From Candidatus Gastranaerophilales bacterium (GTDB lineage: Bacteria > Cyanobacteriota > Vampirovibrionia > Gastranaerophilales > Gastranaerophilaceae), in the NCBI GenBank assembly GCA_944325575.1, contig CALVAR010000006.1, forward strand, positions 27,345-91,344: a stretch of DNA of 64,000 nucleotides. The letters are read 5' to 3'. The notes under the pieces were generated by a model that was not told where the DNA came from, made no database searches, and worked only from the letters and a program-made list of their open reading frames with translations. Shown here one piece after another: positions 45,262 through 54,430 of this stretch (position 1 is the stretch's first letter; every line of letters begins with the position of its first letter). The translations under genes were made by a program, and so were the position numbers.

Positions 45262-45426
45262 ATGGCACTTTGTCCCAACAATGCAATAGACAAAAAACTT
45301 GCAAAAATGTATGCCGAAAAGGTCACGGTCAATCTTGAAAACCGATCGTCACTGGATCCGGAAGATTTCTGGAAAACGATGCAGATGATAGCAGTAGCTA
45401 ATAAAGCAATGATGCATCTAACCTAA
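45262..45426 (+). CDS. Small hypothetical protein, 54 residues
   Basis: An ATG preceded by AGAGG (11-base spacing) opens a 54-residue reading frame: MALCPNNAIDKKLAKMYAEK, a Ser/Asp-rich turn, then a helix with FWKTMQMIAVANKAMMHL. It is compact, Met- and Lys-rich, has no membrane segment and no family that I recognise. A clear terminator follows, which supports a real transcript. Confidence 0.55.
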   Translation: MALCPNNAIDKKLAKMYAEKVTVNLENRSSLDPEDFWKTMQMIAVANKAMMHLT

Positions 45427-45507
45427 GTTTAACAAAATAATAATCCCCCAATATCAGGGATGTAAATATTGGAGATTTATGGAGTTTTCCCTATTAGTCT
45501 AGTTTTG

Positions 45508-45533
45508 CCTGAGTGTATCTCAGGTTTTTTTTT
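45508..45533 (+). terminator. Rho-independent terminator after the 54-residue ORF
   Basis: CCTGAG-tgtat-CTCAGG followed by nine T residues. An additional hairpin CCAATAT...ATATTGG lies just upstream at 45449-45474. Confidence 0.9.
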
Positions 45534-45541
45534 GCAAATTT

Positions 45542-46546
45542 TTATCTTAATACTGCTGTTTTTAGTATATCAATATATTTTGCTTTTTCTTCATTTGTAA
45601 ATTGTCCTTTTTTTGCAAAATGTATATGATATATTCTGTCTTTGGAAAAAATTACTCTTGCTATTTCTGTTTCTTTTGCGTTATCAAATTTCCATTCATA
45701 AAGTATATCGTTTTGGGTTTGATGGATAATTTTCTTTTCAAAAGGTTTGTTTGAATTTTTTGCGATTGCTTCTATTGCACCTATATGGGTGTTGTAATAT
45801 TCATTTAGTGTTGTGTTAAAATTATCAGTTATAACAAAATATTGAATTGTAACCAGCTGGGTCCATTTAAAGTTTTTGACATCTTCCCCTTTAAGCCCGT
45901 ATTCTGTTACAGAAGACTTTTCATCCTTTTGTTCAAGAGCCTTTTCCCATTTTTTTGTATCCAGAGTCAGGAATACTTCACCTGTCGGTTCCGGTTCTTC
46001 TATTTTTGTCTTTTTATTTGTATATGTATTTACTATTTCTGTTTTTAAATTTTCTACGGATTGCTGCTTTGCTTGAGGGTCACTCATTGCGTATACGGCC
46101 TTTTCTTCTTCTATTTGTTTAAGGAGCTTTTTGTAATACAGTTTTTCCTTACCGCCCATTGATTCCAGTGTAACGGCCGTTTCATAGTAGTCAATTGCTA
46201 CTTCATAATCCTTCTGGTTCCTTTTTATGTCACCGAGAAGCACATATGCATTCCATTGATCGGGAAACAATTTTATTGCATCCTGAAAAGTTTTTTCCGC
46301 AAGTTGAGTTTCCTTTTTATATGCATAACTGGTACCGAGAAGACACAAAGCACTGTAAGAGTCCGGCTTGTAGTTTAGAGCATTGTTGAAATAAATAATA
46401 GCTTCATCATAATTTTTTTCGTTATATGCTTTCATCCCTCTGTCGTATTCGTATCGAAAGTTCAGAGCACTGCAGCCGCATTGAACAACAACAGCTGCCG
46501 TGATTATCGTGCATATAAAAAACTTTGAAATTCTTTTTAACAGCAT
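45542..46546 (-). CDS. TPR-repeat exported protein, possible lipoprotein
   Basis: The 334-residue product starts with a hydrophobic export signal (FFICTIITAAVVVQCGC, with a possible but non-standard lipobox at the first Cys) followed by three TPR-like repeats (about residues 30-135: YDRGMKAYNEKNYDEAIIYFNNAL, then LLGTSYAYKKETQLAEKTFQDAI, then VLLGDIKRNQKDYEVAIDYYETAV) and a C-terminal beta-rich domain of unknown type. It likely works in the envelope as a scaffold. It is monocistronic. Confidence 0.75.
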   Translation of the reverse strand: MLLKRISKFFICTIITAAVVVQCGCSALNFRYEYDRGMKAYNEKNYDEAIIYFNNALNYKPDSYSALCLLGTSYAYKKETQLAEKTFQDAIKLFPDQWNAYVLLGDIKRNQKDYEVAIDYYETAVTLESMGGKEKLYYKKLLKQIEEEKAVYAMSDPQAKQQSVENLKTEIVNTYTNKKTKIEEPEPTGEVFLTLDTKKWEKALEQKDEKSSVTEYGLKGEDVKNFKWTQLVTIQYFVITDNFNTTLNEYYNTHIGAIEAIAKNSNKPFEKKIIHQTQNDILYEWKFDNAKETEIARVIFSKDRIYHIHFAKKGQFTNEEKAKYIDILKTAVLR

Positions 46547-46600
46547 AATTTATCTATCCAATATAAATTATAATAACAGAAGTTGGTTGTGGCAATAAAA

Positions 46601-47977
46601 TTAAACTGTTATCGAATTGTAAGTTTTTATAGCATATTTATCTGTCATGCCTGAAATGTAGTCAACTATAGCCTGTTTATATTCATCAGGGTTAGAAATA
46701 TCATAAATTATTTCGTTTTTTAATGATTTATTGCGATAAGGAGAGTCGGTATATTTTATGAGCCAGTTTTTAAAGTTTTTTGTATAAGGATTTTGTGAAT
46801 TTTGCAAAGAACTTATTGTATCTTTGCCCTTGTACATCTTCAGGTAATTGTTGTATATTCCGTAAATTATTGTGTCGCACTGATTTTGTGATAATTTTTT
46901 TGCATTTTGTAATTTATAAATATTTTTGTAGTTATATTTTTTTATATCATTCATCAGGTCAAAGACCGGTTTTGAAAAGCCTATACCTTTATTAATATCG
47001 GAATTTTTTATCAAATCGTTAACAAAAATATTTATTAAAACAGTGTTATTCACATCACCGGAAAAATCCGGAATATACTTTTTTACAATATTTTTAAGTT
47101 CATTTCTGTTTTTTTCGTTATACAATCCCAGCCTGTATGCATCTTCTATATCTTTGCCCAGATATGCAATTTTATCGGAAATTTTGACAACAATCCCTTC
47201 CCAGGTATACGGCTGAACATGTCCTGCCGAGGATATTTTTTCAAGATTAATTGCCGATTCTCTCGGTTTAATATAATTTTCGTCTACTTCGCCGCAATGA
47301 TTTATTATTCCGTCTCTTACAGCATAGGTAAGTCCAAGATTATTCTGCTCACCTTTGGTATTTGTAAGCGTGAGAATTTTATCAATCATTCTAAGGCTGT
47401 TTTTTTCATGCCAGAATTCAGGCAATCCTTCTTTCTGTGTGATTTTTTTTAGAGAATTTTCTCCATCGTGACCGAATGGAGAATGTCCTATATCATGCCC
47501 CAGTCCTATTGCTTCTGCAAGTTCTTCATTTAGTCCCAGTTTTCTGCAAATTTTTCTTGCAATGTCAGTTACCTGTAACACATGAGAACTTCTTGTTGAA
47601 ACCATATCATTTTCACACAGCGGAAAGACCTGTGTTTTGTATCTCATTCTGTCAAAGCCTTCGGAATGAATTATTCTGTCTTTATCTCTTTCAAAGTCTG
47701 ATCTTATTTCATACGGCTTTTTTTCTATTGGAGAATATCTCTCGATTGCCTGCAGCCACTTTGGATTATCAGGGGTCATTGAACCTTTGGAAAAAGATTT
47801 GTCTTTTATTTGTATCTGCATAAAAGTAAGCATATTGCTTTTAAAAGTCGGTACAAAAATATCTTTTTCCGGCTGGTTAAAGTACGTATATGAAGTATTA
47901 AAAACGAGGCGGGAATTTTTCGCTTTATTTTGCGGTATTTTGTTTGTATTCAGATTAAACAAAACAGGTAACAGCAT
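46601..47977 (-). CDS. HD-domain dNTP triphosphohydrolase-like protein with N-terminal tag
   Basis: The 458-residue product has a polar N terminus ending in PTFKS (residues 43-47), then a dGTPase-like HD domain: RIIHSEGFDRMRYKTQVF, SSHVLQVTDIARKICRKLGL, and GLGHDIGHSPFGHDGE (His-Asp metal site), with a further Asp in DKIAYLGKDIEDA. Deoxyguanosine triphosphohydrolases have this order, and the family degrades dNTPs. The tag, shared with eight other proteins here, is absent from ordinary dGTPases. The gene lies next to a TPR protein and opposite the PLD-like gene. Confidence 0.83.
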   Translation of the reverse strand: MLLPVLFNLNTNKIPQNKAKNSRLVFNTSYTYFNQPEKDIFVPTFKSNMLTFMQIQIKDKSFSKGSMTPDNPKWLQAIERYSPIEKKPYEIRSDFERDKDRIIHSEGFDRMRYKTQVFPLCENDMVSTRSSHVLQVTDIARKICRKLGLNEELAEAIGLGHDIGHSPFGHDGENSLKKITQKEGLPEFWHEKNSLRMIDKILTLTNTKGEQNNLGLTYAVRDGIINHCGEVDENYIKPRESAINLEKISSAGHVQPYTWEGIVVKISDKIAYLGKDIEDAYRLGLYNEKNRNELKNIVKKYIPDFSGDVNNTVLINIFVNDLIKNSDINKGIGFSKPVFDLMNDIKKYNYKNIYKLQNAKKLSQNQCDTIIYGIYNNYLKMYKGKDTISSLQNSQNPYTKNFKNWLIKYTDSPYRNKSLKNEIIYDISNPDEYKQAIVDYISGMTDKYAIKTYNSITV

Positions 47978-48096
47978 AATTTATTTATAACATTTTTTTT
48001 ATTATCTAACATGTAATATAAAATTTTTGTAACAAACTCTTGCTAAACATAAAATAAATCTTCATAATTGACATGAACTGAAATCGGGGTTCAAAT

Positions 48097-50091
48097 ATGA
48101 AGAGTAATCTTGCTGTATCACCTAAGGTCTATTCGGATTCGTTGTGCTTTTTCAGGCAAAATATCAGCTTTGCCGCATCAAAGTCTGACAATAACGACTC
48201 ATATCAAAAACGTATTCCAAAACCCGAGGTTAAAACTCCCAGAAAGGATCATCCCGTTTATCTTGATGATATTTCTTTTGCCGTTGCAAAGAAGATTGCG
48301 GAAAATGCAAATAAACTGGGGATTTCGCGTACAGATTATCTGATACAAAATATCAGGTCTCTTGCTTATATGCCTCAAGTTATGCCGGAACCCTCCAAAA
48401 CTGCAATTGTAGGTAAAACCAATGTAACAACCCTTATTGACGGAGAGCAAATTTTCGATAAGGCAGTTGAATATATAAAAAGTGCAAAAGATTCTATACA
48501 AATAGAGATGTTTGAGTTTCAGCATCCTTCTGTTGACGGACACAGATGGCCCTCTAACGGTGCAGAGGTCGTTGCAGGTTTTGATGAACACAAAAGTCTT
48601 TTGCCTATGATAATTAAAAAGAAAAAAGAAAATCCTGATTTAAAAGTACAAATTATTCTTGATGCGCACAAATGGTATATGGACGGTACCGGTACTCCTA
48701 TAAGGCACTATAACAATCAAGATATGATAAGGTATCTTAAAACAAACGGAATCGATGTTGTTCCATACCCCCGTGCAGCACAGAGCGGCGCAGCATTGCA
48801 GCATGTAAAACTTGTTGCCGTTGACGGCAAAAAACTGATAATAGGCGGTATGAACTGGGGAACCCATTCTGCAGCCAATCATGATGCCTGTGTCGCAATA
48901 GAAACACGAGACGGTTATAAAAATTCCGAAGTGGATAATATCCTTACGGAAATATTTAATAAAGACTGGGCGTTTTCCTGGCAGAGACTGGGCCGGACAA
49001 AAATAGTCGCAGGACCTTTAACAGAGGACGAACAGCCTTTTTATAAGGGTTTGAACAAAGAAATTAAGCAGGAAAATGTTGACTATATGAAGATTGTAGG
49101 CGAGCTCTACAACAATGAAAATGATAAAAACCGCTATGATGAAAAAGATCTGTCAAAGCTTGATATTATAAAAAGATATCCTGTGGAAACACCTGCGATA
49201 AAAGTACTTTCCACAAAACCGAGGGAGCTCGCTTATATAGGAGAAAAAGGTTCTGAGTCCATAAGACAATATGTTATGGATAAAGTAAAAACAGCAAACA
49301 AATTGAGAGCGGAGCTTTTTGTACTTTCTGACAAAGAAATTATCCAAACAATAATAGACAGAGTGCATAGAGGAGAGCTGGATGCCAAAATTATAGTTGA
49401 TCCTTCGATTATAGAAGAATTTCCGTATTGTAATACGGCTTATCAAAAGCTTGTAGAAAACAATATTGATGTAAGACAGTATAAAACCGATACAAATATT
49501 ACCCAGAGAATGCACGGTAAATGGGCGGTTTTTGACGACAAAGAAATTTTAATAGGTTCTGCAAACTGGTCTGCAATGGCAATGAATCAAAATCTGAAAA
49601 AAGGTCAGAGAGAAGATTATGAAAAATACACGGAACGAATAAATAAAGAAATTGTCGGTTATATGAAGACCGTAGAATCTTATGAAAATGCTGTCGGCAT
49701 TCCTCCTTTGATAAGAAAAAAGCTTGATTATAAAGAGGTAATGCTGAGACGTTCAAAAATTAAAAAAGCTGTGAATGAAATAAATGAAACCGGTTCTGCC
49801 ACAATAAGACTTCAGGATAAATATTATAAATTTGATATAAAGAACCGTTCTGATTTAAATACAATAAAAGGCTATTACAAAATAATCATAGACAGAAATA
49901 ATGCAAAAGAAAAATATAAACGAGGCAACAATGAAGCAGCTATTGCATTTGAAAAGCCTGTTCTTGCACGTGTATTTTTAAAACAGTTTGAAAAAGATTG
50001 GAAACATTCCGAATCCGAATATGAAAAAGTAAGAAACAGAGTATATGAAGCACCGCCTATGAGCGGTACAAAACTTGATGTGGCAGGTTAA
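48097..50091 (+). CDS. Phospholipase D-like protein with two HKD motifs and N-terminal tag
   Basis: The 664-residue product has the tag motif ISFAA at residues 23-27 and two PLD catalytic motifs: HVKLVAVDGKKLIIGGMN (His236) and HGKWAVFDDKEILIGSAN (His473), each with His-x-Lys and a downstream Gly-x-Asn. Two copies make one active site that may cleave phosphodiester bonds of phospholipids or nucleic acids. A helical C-terminal extension of about 130 residues follows. No signal peptide. The next gene starts 2 bp after its stop. Confidence 0.82.
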   Translation: MKSNLAVSPKVYSDSLCFFRQNISFAASKSDNNDSYQKRIPKPEVKTPRKDHPVYLDDISFAVAKKIAENANKLGISRTDYLIQNIRSLAYMPQVMPEPSKTAIVGKTNVTTLIDGEQIFDKAVEYIKSAKDSIQIEMFEFQHPSVDGHRWPSNGAEVVAGFDEHKSLLPMIIKKKKENPDLKVQIILDAHKWYMDGTGTPIRHYNNQDMIRYLKTNGIDVVPYPRAAQSGAALQHVKLVAVDGKKLIIGGMNWGTHSAANHDACVAIETRDGYKNSEVDNILTEIFNKDWAFSWQRLGRTKIVAGPLTEDEQPFYKGLNKEIKQENVDYMKIVGELYNNENDKNRYDEKDLSKLDIIKRYPVETPAIKVLSTKPRELAYIGEKGSESIRQYVMDKVKTANKLRAELFVLSDKEIIQTIIDRVHRGELDAKIIVDPSIIEEFPYCNTAYQKLVENNIDVRQYKTDTNITQRMHGKWAVFDDKEILIGSANWSAMAMNQNLKKGQREDYEKYTERINKEIVGYMKTVESYENAVGIPPLIRKKLDYKEVMLRRSKIKKAVNEINETGSATIRLQDKYYKFDIKNRSDLNTIKGYYKIIIDRNNAKEKYKRGNNEAAIAFEKPVLARVFLKQFEKDWKHSESEYEKVRNRVYEAPPMSGTKLDVAG

Positions 50092-50092
50092 C

Positions 50093-51838
50093 ATGAAAAT
50101 TTTACCGGTAAAATTCATCTATAAATCCAATATGACGCATTCTTCTTATATGTCTGCAGGAAATAATGTAACTCCTCAAGAAAAGAACTATTCAGGCATG
50201 TCTTTTTGCTTTTATCCTTATATTTCTGTTTTTATACCTTCTTTTAAAGGAGATTTTTTTGAAAATAATTTTACAAAAAAAGTAGAGGGCAAAAATTATC
50301 AAGGTCTTGGTCTGATGGAAAAGAATGAAATCGGAACACCTGAATGGTACGACTTTTCTAAAGTGGGCTGGAGATATCTAAGCAAAGAGCCGCTGGACTG
50401 GAAGAGCGCAGAACCAAAAGATTTTTATGTTTTTCTTCAGGCAAACGCTCTTGCCGAAGGATATGAGTCTGCCTGGGTAAGACGTTTTAACTATACTAAT
50501 CGTAAAAAAGCTCTTGCAACTTCTCACTCTATAGATTCCAGAAGTGTAAAAGAGCCGCCATCCAAAGAGCTAAAAAAGGATCCATTCAAGGACAAATCTT
50601 TTGCTTCCAATCTCGAAGAACTTCTGGATACAAAACGCCATAAATCACTTGATAAACCTGTTACTGACGCAGACGGTAATTTGTGTATAGATGCGGTTGT
50701 TTTTGATACGGAAACTACCGGAACAAATACAAACGATGAAAGCCGCACCCTTGATAAAATTATACAGATAGGCGCAATACAAATTAAAAACGGAAAGATT
50801 ATGCCGGAAACAGCGTTTAATCAGCTTATAAATCCGGAAATGCATATTCCGGAAGCCGCATCAAATGTGCACGGAATTTATGATAAAGATGTGGAAAACG
50901 CACCGGTCATGGAGCAGGTTTTAAAGCCGTTTGTAAATAACTATTTAAACAAAAAAAACGGTATTATTGTTGCATATAATTCTCAGTTTGATATAAGTAT
51001 GCTGAATAATGCAATAAAAGAACATAACAGCTTTTCTGCTGATGAATTGAAACCAAAAAGATATTTCAAGGTTATAGATCCTTTTCTTTTAATACAGAGA
51101 ATTCATCCTTATGTCGGTGCATCCAAACGTTTGTCCAACCAGTACAGATACTTTTTCTGCAAAAATATGGATAATGCACACGATGCTTATGCCGATGTAA
51201 AAGGTACAGTGAATATTTTAAAATATTCATTATATTATCTTGATAAACACAGAAAAGATAAGACAAAACCTCTGACAATAAGGGATGTTCTATTATTCCA
51301 AAATGGCTTTGAAGTTCCTAATATTGATATTTCTCTGGATTCTCAGGGATGTAATGCAAATGTGAATTTTCGCACATCATACAGACCTGTTTCTATAAGC
51401 GTTGATAATTACCATAATGGTTATATGCTAACGGGTGATGATATCGAAGAGCTGTGTCCATTAATCGGTGAAGAAAATGCAAAAAAATTAAAAAACGAGG
51501 TGCAGGACGAAAAAATAAATATGAAACAGCCGAACGGTCTGCCATTAAATGCACCGGAAACAAGGCAAAGAATTGATAACAAAGGGATGGAAAATGCTTT
51601 TTATGTAATGAAGCGTAATTTTAATAAAGTTTTGGATTTTGCAGGTATAGACGCCTATCGGGATAAAACAAAAGAAGAAATAAAAGAAATAATAACTAAA
51701 AAGGCAAAACATTATATACATAAAGATTCTATAGATTTTTGGATGAAAAATCCAAATCCTCTTGATATAAAAGACGGTAATGACCTTCCTGATTTTGAGA
51801 TATCAAAACGAGTAATGTTGGAAGAGCTTGAACAATAA
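50093..51838 (+). CDS. DEDDh-type exonuclease domain protein with N-terminal tag
   Basis: The 581-residue product has a long N terminus with PSFKG at residues 49-53, then about 150 uncharacterised residues, and a DnaQ-like 3'-5' exonuclease domain from about residue 195: VVFDTETTG (Asp205, Glu207), DKIIQIGAIQI, VHGI, AYNSQFDISML (Asp) and HDAYADV (His and Asp). The rest is unassigned. The ATG at 50093 begins one base after the PLD-like gene's stop, so the two enzymes are translationally linked and may act on the same substrate. Confidence 0.82.
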   Translation: MKILPVKFIYKSNMTHSSYMSAGNNVTPQEKNYSGMSFCFYPYISVFIPSFKGDFFENNFTKKVEGKNYQGLGLMEKNEIGTPEWYDFSKVGWRYLSKEPLDWKSAEPKDFYVFLQANALAEGYESAWVRRFNYTNRKKALATSHSIDSRSVKEPPSKELKKDPFKDKSFASNLEELLDTKRHKSLDKPVTDADGNLCIDAVVFDTETTGTNTNDESRTLDKIIQIGAIQIKNGKIMPETAFNQLINPEMHIPEAASNVHGIYDKDVENAPVMEQVLKPFVNNYLNKKNGIIVAYNSQFDISMLNNAIKEHNSFSADELKPKRYFKVIDPFLLIQRIHPYVGASKRLSNQYRYFFCKNMDNAHDAYADVKGTVNILKYSLYYLDKHRKDKTKPLTIRDVLLFQNGFEVPNIDISLDSQGCNANVNFRTSYRPVSISVDNYHNGYMLTGDDIEELCPLIGEENAKKLKNEVQDEKINMKQPNGLPLNAPETRQRIDNKGMENAFYVMKRNFNKVLDFAGIDAYRDKTKEEIKEIITKKAKHYIHKDSIDFWMKNPNPLDIKDGNDLPDFEISKRVMLEELEQ

Positions 51839-51934
51839 TATAGTCTAGCATTTGTTCCAAATTTTTAAATATTAGCCGTATCCTGATGTTGATTCCTTGT
51901 CTGTCTAGAAAAAATTATACTGTCTCTATACGAT

Positions 51935-51958
51935 GTAACAATGGGTTTATATTGTTAC
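51935..51958. promoter_or_regulatory. Perfect inverted repeat upstream of the M48 peptidase gene
   Basis: GTAACAAT (51935-51942) and ATTGTTAC (51951-51958) are exact inverted copies separated by 8 bases. A TATACT box (51916-51921) lies just upstream. The half-site ATTGTTA also occurs in the efflux-operon repeat near 28745-28764, so one regulator might bind both. Confidence 0.5.
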
Positions 51959-52011
51959 TATTTTGTTGTGAAAATAAAAGGAAAGGTCTATAAAATGAAA
52001 AAAATTCCCCA

Positions 52012-52887
52012 TTGCTAATCGCAACAGCAGCATCAGTTTTGGTCTCTTCTATTGCTCTTTCTGCTTATGCTGATAATATCAGCAATTATAAATGGAATCT
52101 TCCAAACACAACAACACCGGCAGCTGCTGTACAACCAGCAGGAACAAACGAAACAACCCAGACCGTTCCTGCAACAGAACCTGAACTAAAGAATACACCT
52201 GATGTAACATCCTCTACAAGCCAAATACAAACAGAAACAAAATCATTAAGTGATAATAAAACTGATACTGAACTGGCTGAAACAGTAACAAGAATCGGGA
52301 ATAAACTTTTACGTGACAACAATGTACAGGAACAAATAACTTTTGTTTTGGTCAATGAAAATGTGGCTAATGCTTCAACTGATGCACAAAATACAATTCG
52401 TGTATATACAGGACTATTGCAATATTGCACAAGTGAAGACGAGCTTGCTTTTGTAATCGGTCATGAAATCGGACATGCAATGAAAAATCATGTAATTAAG
52501 TCTGTCGCAATTGATCAGGTTGCAGCAGTCGGTACAACAGTTGCCAATAAAGTTGTTGCTAATCAAATAGCAAAAACAAAGATTAACAGCAAATTGAATA
52601 AGTGGGGTTTTGGCTCTGTTTTAACTAATTCTGCAACAACAGCTGTAAATACGACTGCAGCTGCAGGTGTTGCAAAATTAAACAGAGGACAGGAGACCGA
52701 TTCGGATATTCTGGGTGTAGCTTTGGCTGCAAAAGCAGGTTATAATCCAAATGCATCAATAACAATTCTTGAAAAAATCGGTGATAACTATGTTGATTTC
52801 TTTGAAGATCATCCGTCTACAGATAAAAGGGTAGAAGCTTTGAAAGAATATATTAGCAAAGCATATCCCGAGCACGCTCAAAAATAG
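52012..52887 (+). CDS. M48-family metalloprotease; signal peptide start frameshifted
   Basis: The 291-residue frame from a TTG at 52012 encodes a hydrophobic export segment (LIATAASVLVSSIALSAYA), a Thr/Gln-rich linker and an M48 peptidase domain with the zinc motif AFVIGHEIGHAMKNH and a downstream Glu/Asp in GQETDSDILGVALAAKAGYNP. A good start (ATG 51995 after AAAAGGAAAGG) lies upstream but in another frame: it reads seven codons and stops. One extra base in the A7 or C4 run would join it to give MKKNSPLLIATAAS, a normal signal peptide. See the finding. The enzyme probably degrades envelope proteins. Confidence 0.8.
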   Translation: MLIATAASVLVSSIALSAYADNISNYKWNLPNTTTPAAAVQPAGTNETTQTVPATEPELKNTPDVTSSTSQIQTETKSLSDNKTDTELAETVTRIGNKLLRDNNVQEQITFVLVNENVANASTDAQNTIRVYTGLLQYCTSEDELAFVIGHEIGHAMKNHVIKSVAIDQVAAVGTTVANKVVANQIAKTKINSKLNKWGFGSVLTNSATTAVNTTAAAGVAKLNRGQETDSDILGVALAAKAGYNPNASITILEKIGDNYVDFFEDHPSTDKRVEALKEYISKAYPEHAQK

Positions 52888-52912
52888 ATCTATTTAATAA
52901 TTTGACAATAAA

Positions 52913-52948
52913 ATTGCCTTTAGACTAAGAATTTCTAAAGGCAATTTT
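52913..52948. terminator. Bidirectional terminator between M48 gene and coiled-coil genes
   Basis: AAATTGCCTTTAGA pairs with TTCTAAAGGCAATTT across an 8-base loop, with T residues on both strands, in a convergent gap. Confidence 0.9.
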
Positions 52949-52978
52949 TATCGTTAATGAAATTGGTCTGCAGAATCT

Positions 52979-54409
52979 TTATTGGTTATACTGCCATTCT
53001 TCTACATTGTTTTTATAGAACTCTTCCATTTTGGGATAATAGCTTTTTATTTCATCGGACTTTCTTTTTATTTCCGCTTCAAGTATTGGTATTCGTGCTT
53101 GGGCCTTTTTGATACTGTTTTGAGAAACTTCTTTACAATATTCTAACTGATTAATTTTTATATTAATTTTTTTAAGTTTATCTTCCCAGAGAGCAATTTT
53201 TTTAGCTAAATTTTTACTTTCATTTTCAGCGTATTCTCTGTCTTTTTTGTCGTATTCTTCTTTTTCCCTTCTTTCATAATAATCATGTTCGTTGTCATAA
53301 CTTTGCGCAGGAGAATTCGCTTTTTTATCATTTAATGCTTTCCATTCTTTTGCAATTTCTATTTGCTCGTCAATTTCTTCTTGTTGAGAATGATAAGCCT
53401 GCAATTGATCATCGTATTCTTTAATCTTTTGTGTATCATAATTTATTGTCGCTTTAGCATCTGCAACTTGTTTCCTTTTGCTGTCCCTGTCCATAAACAT
53501 AAGGCCTACTTCATCAAAGATTTCAAAGGCTTGTAATGCTTTTTGTTCCTGAATCTTTGATGTTTTTATTCTGTTTTTATAATATGCAATTTTATTTGTT
53601 AAATTATCGTATTTATTTTTATTGATACCGTAAAAATATCTTGCTTGGTCTTTTTGCCATTGTGCGTAATTACTGTTTTCTATTTCATCTCGCTTTACTA
53701 TGGAAGTTTGGTATTCATTTTCAAATTCGGCTCTTTCAGTTTTCAGTTTTTTGAGCTCTTTTTTGTCCGTTATTTGAAGTCTTTGATAGTAATCAGCAAT
53801 AGTTTCAAAATATTCTCCGTAGTTTATTGCAGAATCATTACAGTCCCAGTAATAAGACGGGATATAATCATAGCCGAAATAATTCTTTTTTACATCTTCA
53901 AGTCTGGGATAAACCGGACGGTTGTCGTATACAATATAGTCAAAGTCTTTTTTTGTTTGATCCGGTACAACCTCTTCCGGATCCGCAAAATATACCCGCT
54001 TTGTCTCGTATCCCGTACGGTATTTTGCTGTATTTTCTATAGAAGAATTAGGATAATATGAAGATGATTTTTTTATTAATTTTTGATTTATTTCATCTTG
54101 TGTATAGCTTCCGCATAGTGACTCTGTATTTAAATCCATTATAGGATCAGAGAGTCTTGTATGCACTGCGCCTGATGAGCCTCTGTTTACATAACTGACG
54201 CCCCAAGGGTTGGAAAATTCCTCTTTATGTCCTTGAAATGAAACATTGCTTAAGAATTTACTTTTTATAGCATCAACTGTAACCTTGGGCATAACAGGAT
54301 TTTGTGCTGTCGTTTCACTTTCGCCAAAGCTTGTCAAAACTTGTGATGAACGTGTATTTTGACTTGATTTATTTGTAGCATAATTATTTGATATTGCGTG
54401 AATCTTCAT
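52979..54409 (-). CDS. Tagged coiled-coil protein, paralogue A
   Basis: The 476-residue product has no recognised family. It has a polar N terminus with VSFQG at residues 56-60 followed by HKEEFS, a central region with conserved YRTGYETKRVYFADPEEVVPDQT, and a long Glu/Lys-rich coiled coil in its second half. It shares 370 bp at its 3' end and 140 bp in its middle with the next gene, base for base, while the flanks differ. It lies 21 bp downstream of that paralogue. Confidence 0.65.
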   Translation of the reverse strand: MKIHAISNNYATNKSSQNTRSSQVLTSFGESETTAQNPVMPKVTVDAIKSKFLSNVSFQGHKEEFSNPWGVSYVNRGSSGAVHTRLSDPIMDLNTESLCGSYTQDEINQKLIKKSSSYYPNSSIENTAKYRTGYETKRVYFADPEEVVPDQTKKDFDYIVYDNRPVYPRLEDVKKNYFGYDYIPSYYWDCNDSAINYGEYFETIADYYQRLQITDKKELKKLKTERAEFENEYQTSIVKRDEIENSNYAQWQKDQARYFYGINKNKYDNLTNKIAYYKNRIKTSKIQEQKALQAFEIFDEVGLMFMDRDSKRKQVADAKATINYDTQKIKEYDDQLQAYHSQQEEIDEQIEIAKEWKALNDKKANSPAQSYDNEHDYYERREKEEYDKKDREYAENESKNLAKKIALWEDKLKKINIKINQLEYCKEVSQNSIKKAQARIPILEAEIKRKSDEIKSYYPKMEEFYKNNVEEWQYNQ

Positions 54410-54430
54410 ATAACCTCACTCATAAGTATT

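Noticed and set aside
52012..52887. Calling the M48 gene a pseudogene
   Set aside because: The catalytic domain is intact and only the first few codons are in doubt, which a single base could explain.
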